Source of the DNA: Crossaster papposus
Taxonomy: Eukaryota; Echinodermata; Asteroidea; Velatida; Solasteridae
Assembly: GCA_037893245.1 (NCBI GenBank)
Contig: JBAIAA010000698.1
Coordinates: forward strand, 62,001 to 126,000
Direction of reading: 5' to 3'
Length of the DNA stretch: 64,000 nucleotides
Shown here in pieces: positions 12,848 through 27,443 of this stretch. Positions within the stretch are counted from its first letter, which is position 1. Every line of letters starts with the position of its first letter. Under the pieces are notes generated by a model that saw nothing but the letters and a program-made list of their open reading frames with translations, was not told the DNA's origin and ran no database searches. Made by a program: the position numbers and the translations under genes.

Positions 12848-15800
12848 AGGGAAAGAAGTGTGCATAAGAAATATGTAAAGGGAAAGAAGTGTGCATAAGA
12901 AATATGTAAAGGGAAAGAAGTGTGCATAAGAAATATGTAAAGGGAAAGAAGTGTGCATAAGAAATATGTAAAGGGAAAGAAGTGTGCATAAGAAATATGT
13001 AAAGGGAAAGAAGTGTGCATAAGAAATATGTAAAGGGAAAGAAGTGTGCATAAGAAATATGTAAAGGGAAAGAAGTGTGCATAAGAAATATGTAAAGGGA
13101 AAGAAGTGTGCATAAGAAATATGTAAAGGGAAAGAAGTGTGCATAAGAAATATGTAAAGGGAAAGAAGTGTGCATAAGAAATATGTAAAGGGAAAGAAGT
13201 GTGCATAAGAAATATGTAAAGGGAAAGAAGTGTGCATAAGAAATATGTAAAGGGAAAGAAGTGTGCATAAGAAATATGTAAAGGGAAAGAAGTGTGCATA
13301 AGAAATATGTAAAGGGAAAGAAGTGTGCATAAGAAATATGTAAAGGGAAAGAAGTGTGCATAAGAAATATGTAAAGGGAAAGAAGTGTGCATAAGAAATA
13401 TGTAAAGGGAAAGAAGTGTGCATAAGAAATATGTAAAGGGAAAGAAGTGTGCATAAGAAATATGTAAAGGGAAAGAAGTGTGCATAAGAAATATGTAAAG
13501 GGAAAGAAGTGTGCATAAGAAATATGTAAAGGGAAAGAAGTGTGCATAAGAAATATGTAAAGGGAAAGAAGTGTGCATAAGAAATATGTAAAGGGAAAGA
13601 AGTGTGCATAAGAAATATGTAAAGGGAAAGAAGTGTGCATAAGAAATATGTAAAGGGAAAGAAGTGTGCATAAGAAATATGTAAAGGGAAAGAAGTGTGC
13701 ATAAGAAATATGTAAAGGGAAAGAAGTGTGCATAAGAAATATGTAAAGGGAAAGAAGTGTGCATAAGAAATATGTAAAGGGAAAGAAGTGTGCATAAGAA
13801 ATATGTAAAGGGAAAGAAGTGTGCATAAGAAATATGTAAAGGGAAAGAAGTGTGCATAAGAAATATGTAAAGGGAAAGAAGTGTGCATAAGAAATATGTA
13901 AAGGGAAAGAAGTGTGCATAAGAAATATGTAAAGGGAAAGAAGTGTGCATAAGAAATATGTAAAGGGAAAGAAGTGTGCATAAGAAATATGTAAAGGGAA
14001 AGAAGTGTGCATAAGAAATATGTAAAGGGAAAGAAGTGTGCATAAGAAATATGTAAAGGGAAAGAAGTGTGCATAAGAAATATGTAAAGGGAAAGAAGTG
14101 TGCATAAGAAATATGTAAAGGGAAAGAAGTGTGCATAAGAAATATGTAAAGGGAAAGAAGTGTGCATAAGAAATATGTAAAGGGAAAGAAGTGTGCATAA
14201 GAAATATGTAAAGGGAAAGAAGTGTGCATAAGAAATATGTAAAGGGAAAGAAGTGTGCATAAGAAATATGTAAAGGGAAAGAAGTGTGCATAAGAAATAT
14301 GTAAAGGGAAAGAAGTGTGCATAAGAAATATGTAAAGGGAAAGAAGTGTGCATAAGAAATATGTAAAGGGAAAGAAGTGTGCATAAGAAATATGTAAAGG
14401 GAAAGAAGTGTGCATAAGAAATATGTAAAGGGAAAGAAGTGTGCATAAGAAATATGTAAAGGGAAAGAAGTGTGCATAAGAAATATGTAAAGGGAAAGAA
14501 GTGTGCATAAGAAATATGTAAAGGGAAAGAAGTGTGCATAAGAAATATGTAAAGGGAAAGAAGTGTGCATAAGAAATATGTAAAGGGAAAGAAGTGTGCA
14601 TAAGAAATATGTAAAGGGAAAGAAGTGTGCATAAGAAATATGTAAAGGGAAAGAAGTGTGCATAAGAAATATGTAAAGGGAAAGAAGTGTGCATAAGAAA
14701 TATGTAAAGGGAAAGAAGTGTGCATAAGAAATATGTAAAGGGAAAGAAGTGTGCATAAGAAATATGTAAAGGGAAAGAAGTGTGCATAAGAAATATGTAA
14801 AGGGAAAGAAGTGTGCATAAGAAATATGTAAAGGGAAAGAAGTGTGCATAAGAAATATGTAAAGGGAAAGAAGTGTGCATAAGAAATATGTAAAGGGAAA
14901 GAAGTGTGCATAAGAAATATGTAAAGGGAAAGAAGTGTGCATAAGAAATATGTAAAGGGAAAGAAGTGTGCATAAGAAATATGTAAAGGGAAAGAAGTGT
15001 GCATAAGAAATATGTAAAGGGAAAGAAGTGTGCATAAGAAATATGTAAAGGGAAAGAAGTGTGCATAAGAAATATGTAAAGGGAAAGAAGTGTGCATAAG
15101 AAATATGTAAAGGGAAAGAAGTGTGCATAAGAAATATGTAAAGGGAAAGAAGTGTGCATAAGAAATATGTAAAGGGAAAGAAGTGTGCATAAGAAATATG
15201 TAAAGGGAAAGAAGTGTGCATAAGAAATATGTAAAGGGAAAGAAGTGTGCATAAGAAATATGTAAAGGGAAAGAAGTGTGCATAAGAAATATGTAAAGGG
15301 AAAGAAGTGTGCATAAGAAATATGTAAAGGGAAAGAAGTGTGCATAAGAAATATGTAAAGGGAAAGAAGTGTGCATAAGAAATATGTAAAGGGAAAGAAG
15401 TGTGCATAAGAAATATGTAAAGGGAAAGAAGTGTGCATAAGAAATATGTAAAGGGAAAGAAGTGTGCATAAGAAATATGTAAAGGGAAAGAAGTGTGCAT
15501 AAGAAATATGTAAAGGGAAAGAAGTGTGCATAAGAAATATGTAAAGGGAAAGAAGTGTGCATAAGAAATATGTAAAGGGAAAGAAGTGTGCATAAGAAAT
15601 ATGTAAAGGGAAAGAAGTGTGCATAAGAAATATGTAAAGGGAAAGAAGTGTGCATAAGAAATATGTAAAGGGAAAGAAGTGTGCATAAGAAATATGTAAA
15701 GGGAAAGAAGTGTGCATAAGAAATATGTAAAGGGAAAGAAGTGTGCATAAGAAATATGTAAAGGGAAAGAAGTGTGCATAAGAAATATGTAAAGGGAAAG

Positions 15801-18800
15801 AAGTGTGCATAAGAAATATGTAAAGGGAAAGAAGTGTGCATAAGAAATATGTAAAGGGAAAGAAGTGTGCATAAGAAATATGTAAAGGGAAAGAAGTGTG
15901 CATAAGAAATATGTAAAGGGAAAGAAGTGTGCATAAGAAATATGTAAAGGGAAAGAAGTGTGCATAAGAAATATGTAAAGGGAAAGAAGTGTGCATAAGA
16001 AATATGTAAAGGGAAAGAAGTGTGCATAAGAAATATGTAAAGGGAAAGAAGTGTGCATAAGAAATATGTAAAGGGAAAGAAGTGTGCATAAGAAATATGT
16101 AAAGGGAAAGAAGTGTGCATAAGAAATATGTAAAGGGAAAGAAGTGTGCATAAGAAATATGTAAAGGGAAAGAAGTGTGCATAAGAAATATGTAAAGGGA
16201 AAGAAGTGTGCATAAGAAATATGTAAAGGGAAAGAAGTGTGCATAAGAAATATGTAAAGGGAAAGAAGTGTGCATAAGAAATATGTAAAGGGAAAGAAGT
16301 GTGCATAAGAAATATGTAAAGGGAAAGAAGTGTGCATAAGAAATATGTAAAGGGAAAGAAGTGTGCATAAGAAATATGTAAAGGGAAAGAAGTGTGCATA
16401 AGAAATATGTAAAGGGAAAGAAGTGTGCATAAGAAATATGTAAAGGGAAAGAAGTGTGCATAAGAAATATGTAAAGGGAAAGAAGTGTGCATAAGAAATA
16501 TGTAAAGGGAAAGAAGTGTGCATAAGAAATATGTAAAGGGAAAGAAGTGTGCATAAGAAATATGTAAAGGGAAAGAAGTGTGCATAAGAAATATGTAAAG
16601 GGAAAGAAGTGTGCATAAGAAATATGTAAAGGGAAAGAAGTGTGCATAAGAAATATGTAAAGGGAAAGAAGTGTGCATAAGAAATATGTAAAGGGAAAGA
16701 AGTGTGCATAAGAAATATGTAAAGGGAAAGAAGTGTGCATAAGAAATATGTAAAGGGAAAGAAGTGTGCATAAGAAATATGTAAAGGGAAAGAAGTGTGC
16801 ATAAGAAATATGTAAAGGGAAAGAAGTGTGCATAAGAAATATGTAAAGGGAAAGAAGTGTGCATAAGAAATATGTAAAGGGAAAGAAGTGTGCATAAGAA
16901 ATATGTAAAGGGAAAGAAGTGTGCATAAGAAATATGTAAAGGGAAAGAAGTGTGCATAAGAAATATGTAAAGGGAAAGAAGTGTGCATAAGAAATATGTA
17001 AAGGGAAAGAAGTGTGCATAAGAAATATGTAAAGGGAAAGAAGTGTGCATAAGAAATATGTAAAGGGAAAGAAGTGTGCATAAGAAATATGTAAAGGGAA
17101 AGAAGTGTGCATAAGAAATATGTAAAGGGAAAGAAGTGTGCATAAGAAATATGTAAAGGGAAAGAAGTGTGCATAAGAAATATGTAAAGGGAAAGAAGTG
17201 TGCATAAGAAATATGTAAAGGGAAAGAAGTGTGCATAAGAAATATGTAAAGGGAAAGAAGTGTGCATAAGAAATATGTAAAGGGAAAGAAGTGTGCATAA
17301 GAAATATGTAAAGGGAAAGAAGTGTGCATAAGAAATATGTAAAGGGAAAGAAGTGTGCATAAGAAATATGTAAAGGGAAAGAAGTGTGCATAAGAAATAT
17401 GTAAAGGGAAAGAAGTGTGCATAAGAAATATGTAAAGGGAAAGAAGTGTGCATAAGAAATATGTAAAGGGAAAGAAGTGTGCATAAGAAATATGTAAAGG
17501 GAAAGAAGTGTGCATAAGAAATATGTAAAGGGAAAGAAGTGTGCATAAGAAATATGTAAAGGGAAAGAAGTGTGCATAAGAAATATGTAAAGGGAAAGAA
17601 GTGTGCATAAGAAATATGTAAAGGGAAAGAAGTGTGCATAAGAAATATGTAAAGGGAAAGAAGTGTGCATAAGAAATATGTAAAGGGAAAGAAGTGTGCA
17701 TAAGAAATATGTAAAGGGAAAGAAGTGTGCATAAGAAATATGTAAAGGGAAAGAAGTGTGCATAAGAAATATGTAAAGGGAAAGAAGTGTGCATAAGAAA
17801 TATGTAAAGGGAAAGAAGTGTGCATAAGAAATATGTAAAGGGAAAGAAGTGTGCATAAGAAATATGTAAAGGGAAAGAAGTGTGCATAAGAAATATGTAA
17901 AGGGAAAGAAGTGTGCATAAGAAATATGTAAAGGGAAAGAAGTGTGCATAAGAAATATGTAAAGGGAAAGAAGTGTGCATAAGAAATATGTAAAGGGAAA
18001 GAAGTGTGCATAAGAAATATGTAAAGGGAAAGAAGTGTGCATAAGAAATATGTAAAGGGAAAGAAGTGTGCATAAGAAATATGTAAAGGGAAAGAAGTGT
18101 GCATAAGAAATATGTAAAGGGAAAGAAGTGTGCATAAGAAATATGTAAAGGGAAAGAAGTGTGCATAAGAAATATGTAAAGGGAAAGAAGTGTGCATAAG
18201 AAATATGTAAAGGGAAAGAAGTGTGCATAAGAAATATGTAAAGGGAAAGAAGTGTGCATAAGAAATATGTAAAGGGAAAGAAGTGTGCATAAGAAATATG
18301 TAAAGGGAAAGAAGTGTGCATAAGAAATATGTAAAGGGAAAGAAGTGTGCATAAGAAATATGTAAAGGGAAAGAAGTGTGCATAAGAAATATGTAAAGGG
18401 AAAGAAGTGTGCATAAGAAATATGTAAAGGGAAAGAAGTGTGCATAAGAAATATGTAAAGGGAAAGAAGTGTGCATAAGAAATATGTAAAGGGAAAGAAG
18501 TGTGCATAAGAAATATGTAAAGGGAAAGAAGTGTGCATAAGAAATATGTAAAGGGAAAGAAGTGTGCATAAGAAATATGTAAAGGGAAAGAAGTGTGCAT
18601 AAGAAATATGTAAAGGGAAAGAAGTGTGCATAAGAAATATGTAAAGGGAAAGAAGTGTGCATAAGAAATATGTAAAGGGAAAGAAGTGTGCATAAGAAAT
18701 ATGTAAAGGGAAAGAAGTGTGCATAAGAAATATGTAAAGGGAAAGAAGTGTGCATAAGAAATATGTAAAGGGAAAGAAGTGTGCATAAGAAATATGTAAA

Positions 18801-21800
18801 GGGAAAGAAGTGTGCATAAGAAATATGTAAAGGGAAAGAAGTGTGCATAAGAAATATGTAAAGGGAAAGAAGTGTGCATAAGAAATATGTAAAGGGAAAG
18901 AAGTGTGCATAAGAAATATGTAAAGGGAAAGAAGTGTGCATAAGAAATATGTAAAGGGAAAGAAGTGTGCATAAGAAATATGTAAAGGGAAAGAAGTGTG
19001 CATAAGAAATATGTAAAGGGAAAGAAGTGTGCATAAGAAATATGTAAAGGGAAAGAAGTGTGCATAAGAAATATGTAAAGGGAAAGAAGTGTGCATAAGA
19101 AATATGTAAAGGGAAAGAAGTGTGCATAAGAAATATGTAAAGGGAAAGAAGTGTGCATAAGAAATATGTAAAGGGAAAGAAGTGTGCATAAGAAATATGT
19201 AAAGGGAAAGAAGTGTGCATAAGAAATATGTAAAGGGAAAGAAGTGTGCATAAGAAATATGTAAAGGGAAAGAAGTGTGCATAAGAAATATGTAAAGGGA
19301 AAGAAGTGTGCATAAGAAATATGTAAAGGGAAAGAAGTGTGCATAAGAAATATGTAAAGGGAAAGAAGTGTGCATAAGAAATATGTAAAGGGAAAGAAGT
19401 GTGCATAAGAAATATGTAAAGGGAAAGAAGTGTGCATAAGAAATATGTAAAGGGAAAGAAGTGTGCATAAGAAATATGTAAAGGGAAAGAAGTGTGCATA
19501 AGAAATATGTAAAGGGAAAGAAGTGTGCATAAGAAATATGTAAAGGGAAAGAAGTGTGCATAAGAAATATGTAAAGGGAAAGAAGTGTGCATAAGAAATA
19601 TGTAAAGGGAAAGAAGTGTGCATAAGAAATATGTAAAGGGAAAGAAGTGTGCATAAGAAATATGTAAAGGGAAAGAAGTGTGCATAAGAAATATGTAAAG
19701 GGAAAGAAGTGTGCATAAGAAATATGTAAAGGGAAAGAAGTGTGCATAAGAAATATGTAAAGGGAAAGAAGTGTGCATAAGAAATATGTAAAGGGAAAGA
19801 AGTGTGCATAAGAAATATGTAAAGGGAAAGAAGTGTGCATAAGAAATATGTAAAGGGAAAGAAGTGTGCATAAGAAATATGTAAAGGGAAAGAAGTGTGC
19901 ATAAGAAATATGTAAAGGGAAAGAAGTGTGCATAAGAAATATGTAAAGGGAAAGAAGTGTGCATAAGAAATATGTAAAGGGAAAGAAGTGTGCATAAGAA
20001 ATATGTAAAGGGAAAGAAGTGTGCATAAGAAATATGTAAAGGGAAAGAAGTGTGCATAAGAAATATGTAAAGGGAAAGAAGTGTGCATAAGAAATATGTA
20101 AAGGGAAAGAAGTGTGCATAAGAAATATGTAAAGGGAAAGAAGTGTGCATAAGAAATATGTAAAGGGAAAGAAGTGTGCATAAGAAATATGTAAAGGGAA
20201 AGAAGTGTGCATAAGAAATATGTAAAGGGAAAGAAGTGTGCATAAGAAATATGTAAAGGGAAAGAAGTGTGCATAAGAAATATGTAAAGGGAAAGAAGTG
20301 TGCATAAGAAATATGTAAAGGGAAAGAAGTGTGCATAAGAAATATGTAAAGGGAAAGAAGTGTGCATAAGAAATATGTAAAGGGAAAGAAGTGTGCATAA
20401 GAAATATGTAAAGGGAAAGAAGTGTGCATAAGAAATATGTAAAGGGAAAGAAGTGTGCATAAGAAATATGTAAAGGGAAAGAAGTGTGCATAAGAAATAT
20501 GTAAAGGGAAAGAAGTGTGCATAAGAAATATGTAAAGGGAAAGAAGTGTGCATAAGAAATATGTAAAGGGAAAGAAGTGTGCATAAGAAATATGTAAAGG
20601 GAAAGAAGTGTGCATAAGAAATATGTAAAGGGAAAGAAGTGTGCATAAGAAATATGTAAAGGGAAAGAAGTGTGCATAAGAAATATGTAAAGGGAAAGAA
20701 GTGTGCATAAGAAATATGTAAAGGGAAAGAAGTGTGCATAAGAAATATGTAAAGGGAAAGAAGTGTGCATAAGAAATATGTAAAGGGAAAGAAGTGTGCA
20801 TAAGAAATATGTAAAGGGAAAGAAGTGTGCATAAGAAATATGTAAAGGGAAAGAAGTGTGCATAAGAAATATGTAAAGGGAAAGAAGTGTGCATAAGAAA
20901 TATGTAAAGGGAAAGAAGTGTGCATAAGAAATATGTAAAGGGAAAGAAGTGTGCATAAGAAATATGTAAAGGGAAAGAAGTGTGCATAAGAAATATGTAA
21001 AGGGAAAGAAGTGTGCATAAGAAATATGTAAAGGGAAAGAAGTGTGCATAAGAAATATGTAAAGGGAAAGAAGTGTGCATAAGAAATATGTAAAGGGAAA
21101 GAAGTGTGCATAAGAAATATGTAAAGGGAAAGAAGTGTGCATAAGAAATATGTAAAGGGAAAGAAGTGTGCATAAGAAATATGTAAAGGGAAAGAAGTGT
21201 GCATAAGAAATATGTAAAGGGAAAGAAGTGTGCATAAGAAATATGTAAAGGGAAAGAAGTGTGCATAAGAAATATGTAAAGGGAAAGAAGTGTGCATAAG
21301 AAATATGTAAAGGGAAAGAAGTGTGCATAAGAAATATGTAAAGGGAAAGAAGTGTGCATAAGAAATATGTAAAGGGAAAGAAGTGTGCATAAGAAATATG
21401 TAAAGGGAAAGAAGTGTGCATAAGAAATATGTAAAGGGAAAGAAGTGTGCATAAGAAATATGTAAAGGGAAAGAAGTGTGCATAAGAAATATGTAAAGGG
21501 AAAGAAGTGTGCATAAGAAATATGTAAAGGGAAAGAAGTGTGCATAAGAAATATGTAAAGGGAAAGAAGTGTGCATAAGAAATATGTAAAGGGAAAGAAG
21601 TGTGCATAAGAAATATGTAAAGGGAAAGAAGTGTGCATAAGAAATATGTAAAGGGAAAGAAGTGTGCATAAGAAATATGTAAAGGGAAAGAAGTGTGCAT
21701 AAGAAATATGTAAAGGGAAAGAAGTGTGCATAAGAAATATGTAAAGGGAAAGAAGTGTGCATAAGAAATATGTAAAGGGAAAGAAGTGTGCATAAGAAAT

Positions 21801-23325
21801 ATGTAAAGGGAAAGAAGTGTGCATAAGAAATATGTAAAGGGAAAGAAGTGTGCATAAGAAATATGTAAAGGGAAAGAAGTGTGCATAAGAAATATGTAAA
21901 GGGAAAGAAGTGTGCATAAGAAATATGTAAAGGGAAAGAAGTGTGCATAAGAAATATGTAAAGGGAAAGAAGTGTGCATAAGAAATATGTAAAGGGAAAG
22001 AAGTGTGCATAAGAAATATGTAAAGGGAAAGAAGTGTGCATAAGAAATATGTAAAGGGAAAGAAGTGTGCATAAGAAATATGTAAAGGGAAAGAAGTGTG
22101 CATAAGAAATATGTAAAGGGAAAGAAGTGTGCATAAGAAATATGTAAAGGGAAAGAAGTGTGCATAAGAAATATGTAAAGGGAAAGAAGTGTGCATAAGA
22201 AATATGTAAAGGGAAAGAAGTGTGCATAAGAAATATGTAAAGGGAAAGAAGTGTGCATAAGAAATATGTAAAGGGAAAGAAGTGTGCATAAGAAATATGT
22301 AAAGGGAAAGAAGTGTGCATAAGAAATATGTAAAGGGAAAGAAGTGTGCATAAGAAATATGTAAAGGGAAAGAAGTGTGCATAAGAAATATGTAAAGGGA
22401 AAGAAGTGTGCATAAGAAATATGTAAAGGGAAAGAAGTGTGCATAAGAAATATGTAAAGGGAAAGAAGTGTGCATAAGAAATATGTAAAGGGAAAGAAGT
22501 GTGCATAAGAAATATGTAAAGGGAAAGAAGTGTGCATAAGAAATATGTAAAGGGAAAGAAGTGTGCATAAGAAATATGTAAAGGGAAAGAAGTGTGCATA
22601 AGAAATATGTAAAGGGAAAGAAGTGTGCATAAGAAATATGTAAAGGGAAAGAAGTGTGCATAAGAAATATGTAAAGGGAAAGAAGTGTGCATAAGAAATA
22701 TGTAAAGGGAAAGAAGTGTGCATAAGAAATATGTAAAGGGAAAGAAGTGTGCATAAGAAATATGTAAAGGGAAAGAAGTGTGCATAAGAAATATGTAAAG
22801 GGAAAGAAGTGTGCATAAGAAATATGTAAAGGGAAAGAAGTGTGCATAAGAAATATGTAAAGGGAAAGAAGTGTGCATAAGAAATATGTAAAGGGAAAGA
22901 AGTGTGCATAAGAAATATGTAAAGGGAAAGAAGTGTGCATAAGAAATATGTAAAGGGAAAGAAGTGTGCATAAGAAATATGTAAAGGGAAAGAAGTGTGC
23001 ATAAGAAATATGTAAAGGGAAAGAAGTGTGCATAAGAAATATGTAAAGGGAAAGAAGTGTGCATAAGAAATATGTAAAGGGAAAGAAGTGTGCATAAGAA
23101 ATATGTAAAGGGAAAGAAGTGTGCATAAGAAATATGTAAAGGGAAAGAAGTGTGCATAAGAAATATGTAAAGGGAAAGAAGTGTGCATAAGAAATATGTA
23201 AAGGGAAAGAAGTGTGCATAAGAAATATGTAAAGGGAAAGAAGTGTGCATAAGAAATATGTAAAGGGAAAGAAGTGTGCATAAGAAATATGTAAAGGGAA
23301 AGAAGTGTGCATAAGAAATATGTAA

Positions 23326-23342
23326 AGGGAAAGAAGTGTGCA
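23326..23342. repeat. Truncated 17-bp satellite unit
   Basis: GTGTGCAT runs straight into GGGAAAG, removing 14 bases. The next GGGAAAG block starts in phase at 23344. A second lesion follows at 23436, three units later. Confidence 0.9.
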
Positions 23343-23435
23343 TGGGAAAGAAGTGTGCATAAGAAATATGTAAAGGGAAAGAAGTGTGCATAAGAAATAT
23401 GTAAAGGGAAAGAAGTGTGCATAAGAAATATGTAA

Positions 23436-23468
23436 AGGGAAAGAAGTGTGCATATAAAAAATATGTAA
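23436..23468. repeat. 33-bp satellite unit with a 2-bp insertion
   Basis: The core reads CATATAAAAAATATG in place of CATAAGAAATATG, giving a unit of 33 bp. It lies about 110 bp from the 23326 deletion, and the two may share an origin. Confidence 0.85.
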
Positions 23469-25080
23469 AGGGAAAGAAGTGTGCATAAGAAATATGTAAA
23501 GGGAAAGAAGTGTGCATAAGAAATATGTAAAGGGAAAGAAGTGTGCATAAGAAATATGTAAAGGGAAAGAAGTGTGCATAAGAAATATGTAAAGGGAAAG
23601 AAGTGTGCATAAGAAATATGTAAAGGGAAAGAAGTGTGCATAAGAAATATGTAAAGGGAAAGAAGTGTGCATAAGAAATATGTAAAGGGAAAGAAGTGTG
23701 CATAAGAAATATGTAAAGGGAAAGAAGTGTGCATAAGAAATATGTAAAGGGAAAGAAGTGTGCATAAGAAATATGTAAAGGGAAAGAAGTGTGCATAAGA
23801 AATATGTAAAGGGAAAGAAGTGTGCATAAGAAATATGTAAAGGGAAAGAAGTGTGCATAAGAAATATGTAAAGGGAAAGAAGTGTGCATAAGAAATATGT
23901 AAAGGGAAAGAAGTGTGCATAAGAAATATGTAAAGGGAAAGAAGTGTGCATAAGAAATATGTAAAGGGAAAGAAGTGTGCATAAGAAATATGTAAAGGGA
24001 AAGAAGTGTGCATAAGAAATATGTAAAGGGAAAGAAGTGTGCATAAGAAATATGTAAAGGGAAAGAAGTGTGCATAAGAAATATGTAAAGGGAAAGAAGT
24101 GTGCATAAGAAATATGTAAAGGGAAAGAAGTGTGCATAAGAAATATGTAAAGGGAAAGAAGTGTGCATAAGAAATATGTAAAGGGAAAGAAGTGTGCATA
24201 AGAAATATGTAAAGGGAAAGAAGTGTGCATAAGAAATATGTAAAGGGAAAGAAGTGTGCATAAGAAATATGTAAAGGGAAAGAAGTGTGCATAAGAAATA
24301 TGTAAAGGGAAAGAAGTGTGCATAAGAAATATGTAAAGGGAAAGAAGTGTGCATAAGAAATATGTAAAGGGAAAGAAGTGTGCATAAGAAATATGTAAAG
24401 GGAAAGAAGTGTGCATAAGAAATATGTAAAGGGAAAGAAGTGTGCATAAGAAATATGTAAAGGGAAAGAAGTGTGCATAAGAAATATGTAAAGGGAAAGA
24501 AGTGTGCATAAGAAATATGTAAAGGGAAAGAAGTGTGCATAAGAAATATGTAAAGGGAAAGAAGTGTGCATAAGAAATATGTAAAGGGAAAGAAGTGTGC
24601 ATAAGAAATATGTAAAGGGAAAGAAGTGTGCATAAGAAATATGTAAAGGGAAAGAAGTGTGCATAAGAAATATGTAAAGGGAAAGAAGTGTGCATAAGAA
24701 ATATGTAAAGGGAAAGAAGTGTGCATAAGAAATATGTAAAGGGAAAGAAGTGTGCATAAGAAATATGTAAAGGGAAAGAAGTGTGCATAAGAAATATGTA
24801 AAGGGAAAGAAGTGTGCATAAGAAATATGTAAAGGGAAAGAAGTGTGCATAAGAAATATGTAAAGGGAAAGAAGTGTGCATAAGAAATATGTAAAGGGAA
24901 AGAAGTGTGCATAAGAAATATGTAAAGGGAAAGAAGTGTGCATAAGAAATATGTAAAGGGAAAGAAGTGTGCATAAGAAATATGTAAAGGGAAAGAAGTG
25001 TGCATAAGAAATATGTAAAGGGAAAGAAGTGTGCATAAGAAATATGTAAAGGGAAAGAAGTGTGCATAAGAAATATGTAA

Positions 25081-25092
25081 AGGGAAATGTAA
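25081..25092. repeat. Truncated 12-bp satellite unit
   Basis: AGGGAAA joins TGTAA directly, with 19 bases lost. This is the largest internal deletion in the core. The flanks are perfect. Confidence 0.9.
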
Positions 25093-26425
25093 AGGGAAAG
25101 AAGTGTGCATAAGAAATATGTAAAGGGAAAGAAGTGTGCATAAGAAATATGTAAAGGGAAAGAAGTGTGCATAAGAAATATGTAAAGGGAAAGAAGTGTG
25201 CATAAGAAATATGTAAAGGGAAAGAAGTGTGCATAAGAAATATGTAAAGGGAAAGAAGTGTGCATAAGAAATATGTAAAGGGAAAGAAGTGTGCATAAGA
25301 AATATGTAAAGGGAAAGAAGTGTGCATAAGAAATATGTAAAGGGAAAGAAGTGTGCATAAGAAATATGTAAAGGGAAAGAAGTGTGCATAAGAAATATGT
25401 AAAGGGAAAGAAGTGTGCATAAGAAATATGTAAAGGGAAAGAAGTGTGCATAAGAAATATGTAAAGGGAAAGAAGTGTGCATAAGAAATATGTAAAGGGA
25501 AAGAAGTGTGCATAAGAAATATGTAAAGGGAAAGAAGTGTGCATAAGAAATATGTAAAGGGAAAGAAGTGTGCATAAGAAATATGTAAAGGGAAAGAAGT
25601 GTGCATAAGAAATATGTAAAGGGAAAGAAGTGTGCATAAGAAATATGTAAAGGGAAAGAAGTGTGCATAAGAAATATGTAAAGGGAAAGAAGTGTGCATA
25701 AGAAATATGTAAAGGGAAAGAAGTGTGCATAAGAAATATGTAAAGGGAAAGAAGTGTGCATAAGAAATATGTAAAGGGAAAGAAGTGTGCATAAGAAATA
25801 TGTAAAGGGAAAGAAGTGTGCATAAGAAATATGTAAAGGGAAAGAAGTGTGCATAAGAAATATGTAAAGGGAAAGAAGTGTGCATAAGAAATATGTAAAG
25901 GGAAAGAAGTGTGCATAAGAAATATGTAAAGGGAAAGAAGTGTGCATAAGAAATATGTAAAGGGAAAGAAGTGTGCATAAGAAATATGTAAAGGGAAAGA
26001 AGTGTGCATAAGAAATATGTAAAGGGAAAGAAGTGTGCATAAGAAATATGTAAAGGGAAAGAAGTGTGCATAAGAAATATGTAAAGGGAAAGAAGTGTGC
26101 ATAAGAAATATGTAAAGGGAAAGAAGTGTGCATAAGAAATATGTAAAGGGAAAGAAGTGTGCATAAGAAATATGTAAAGGGAAAGAAGTGTGCATAAGAA
26201 ATATGTAAAGGGAAAGAAGTGTGCATAAGAAATATGTAAAGGGAAAGAAGTGTGCATAAGAAATATGTAAAGGGAAAGAAGTGTGCATAAGAAATATGTA
26301 AAGGGAAAGAAGTGTGCATAAGAAATATGTAAAGGGAAAGAAGTGTGCATAAGAAATATGTAAAGGGAAAGAAGTGTGCATAAGAAATATGTAAAGGGAA
26401 AGAAGTGTGCATAAGAAATATGTAA

Positions 26426-26446
26426 AGGGAAAGAAGTAATATGTAA
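26426..26446. repeat. Truncated 21-bp satellite unit
   Basis: AAGAAGT joins AATATG, losing the 10-base GTGCATAAGA core. The deletion is the same size as the one at 11878 but has a different breakpoint, so it is an independent event. Confidence 0.9.
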
Positions 26447-27376
26447 AGGGAAAGAAGTGTGCATAAGAAATATGTAAAGGGAAAGAAGTGTGCATAAGAA
26501 ATATGTAAAGGGAAAGAAGTGTGCATAAGAAATATGTAAAGGGAAAGAAGTGTGCATAAGAAATATGTAAAGGGAAAGAAGTGTGCATAAGAAATATGTA
26601 AAGGGAAAGAAGTGTGCATAAGAAATATGTAAAGGGAAAGAAGTGTGCATAAGAAATATGTAAAGGGAAAGAAGTGTGCATAAGAAATATGTAAAGGGAA
26701 AGAAGTGTGCATAAGAAATATGTAAAGGGAAAGAAGTGTGCATAAGAAATATGTAAAGGGAAAGAAGTGTGCATAAGAAATATGTAAAGGGAAAGAAGTG
26801 TGCATAAGAAATATGTAAAGGGAAAGAAGTGTGCATAAGAAATATGTAAAGGGAAAGAAGTGTGCATAAGAAATATGTAAAGGGAAAGAAGTGTGCATAA
26901 GAAATATGTAAAGGGAAAGAAGTGTGCATAAGAAATATGTAAAGGGAAAGAAGTGTGCATAAGAAATATGTAAAGGGAAAGAAGTGTGCATAAGAAATAT
27001 GTAAAGGGAAAGAAGTGTGCATAAGAAATATGTAAAGGGAAAGAAGTGTGCATAAGAAATATGTAAAGGGAAAGAAGTGTGCATAAGAAATATGTAAAGG
27101 GAAAGAAGTGTGCATAAGAAATATGTAAAGGGAAAGAAGTGTGCATAAGAAATATGTAAAGGGAAAGAAGTGTGCATAAGAAATATGTAAAGGGAAAGAA
27201 GTGTGCATAAGAAATATGTAAAGGGAAAGAAGTGTGCATAAGAAATATGTAAAGGGAAAGAAGTGTGCATAAGAAATATGTAAAGGGAAAGAAGTGTGCA
27301 TAAGAAATATGTAAAGGGAAAGAAGTGTGCATAAGAAATATGTAAAGGGAAAGAAGTGTGCATAAGAAATATGTAA

Positions 27377-27443
27377 AGGGAAAGAAGTGTGCATAAGAAA
27401 TATGTAAGAAGGTAAGAAAGAAGTGTGCATAAGAAATATGTAA
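27377..27443. repeat. Satellite units with a 5-bp GAAGGT-type insertion
   Basis: Intact unit starts are 67 bp apart instead of 62. The altered stretch reads GTAAGAAGGTAAGAAAGAAG at about 27404-27423. A closely related lesion (GTAAGAAGGTGAAAGAAG) occurs at about 46786. Confidence 0.85.
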
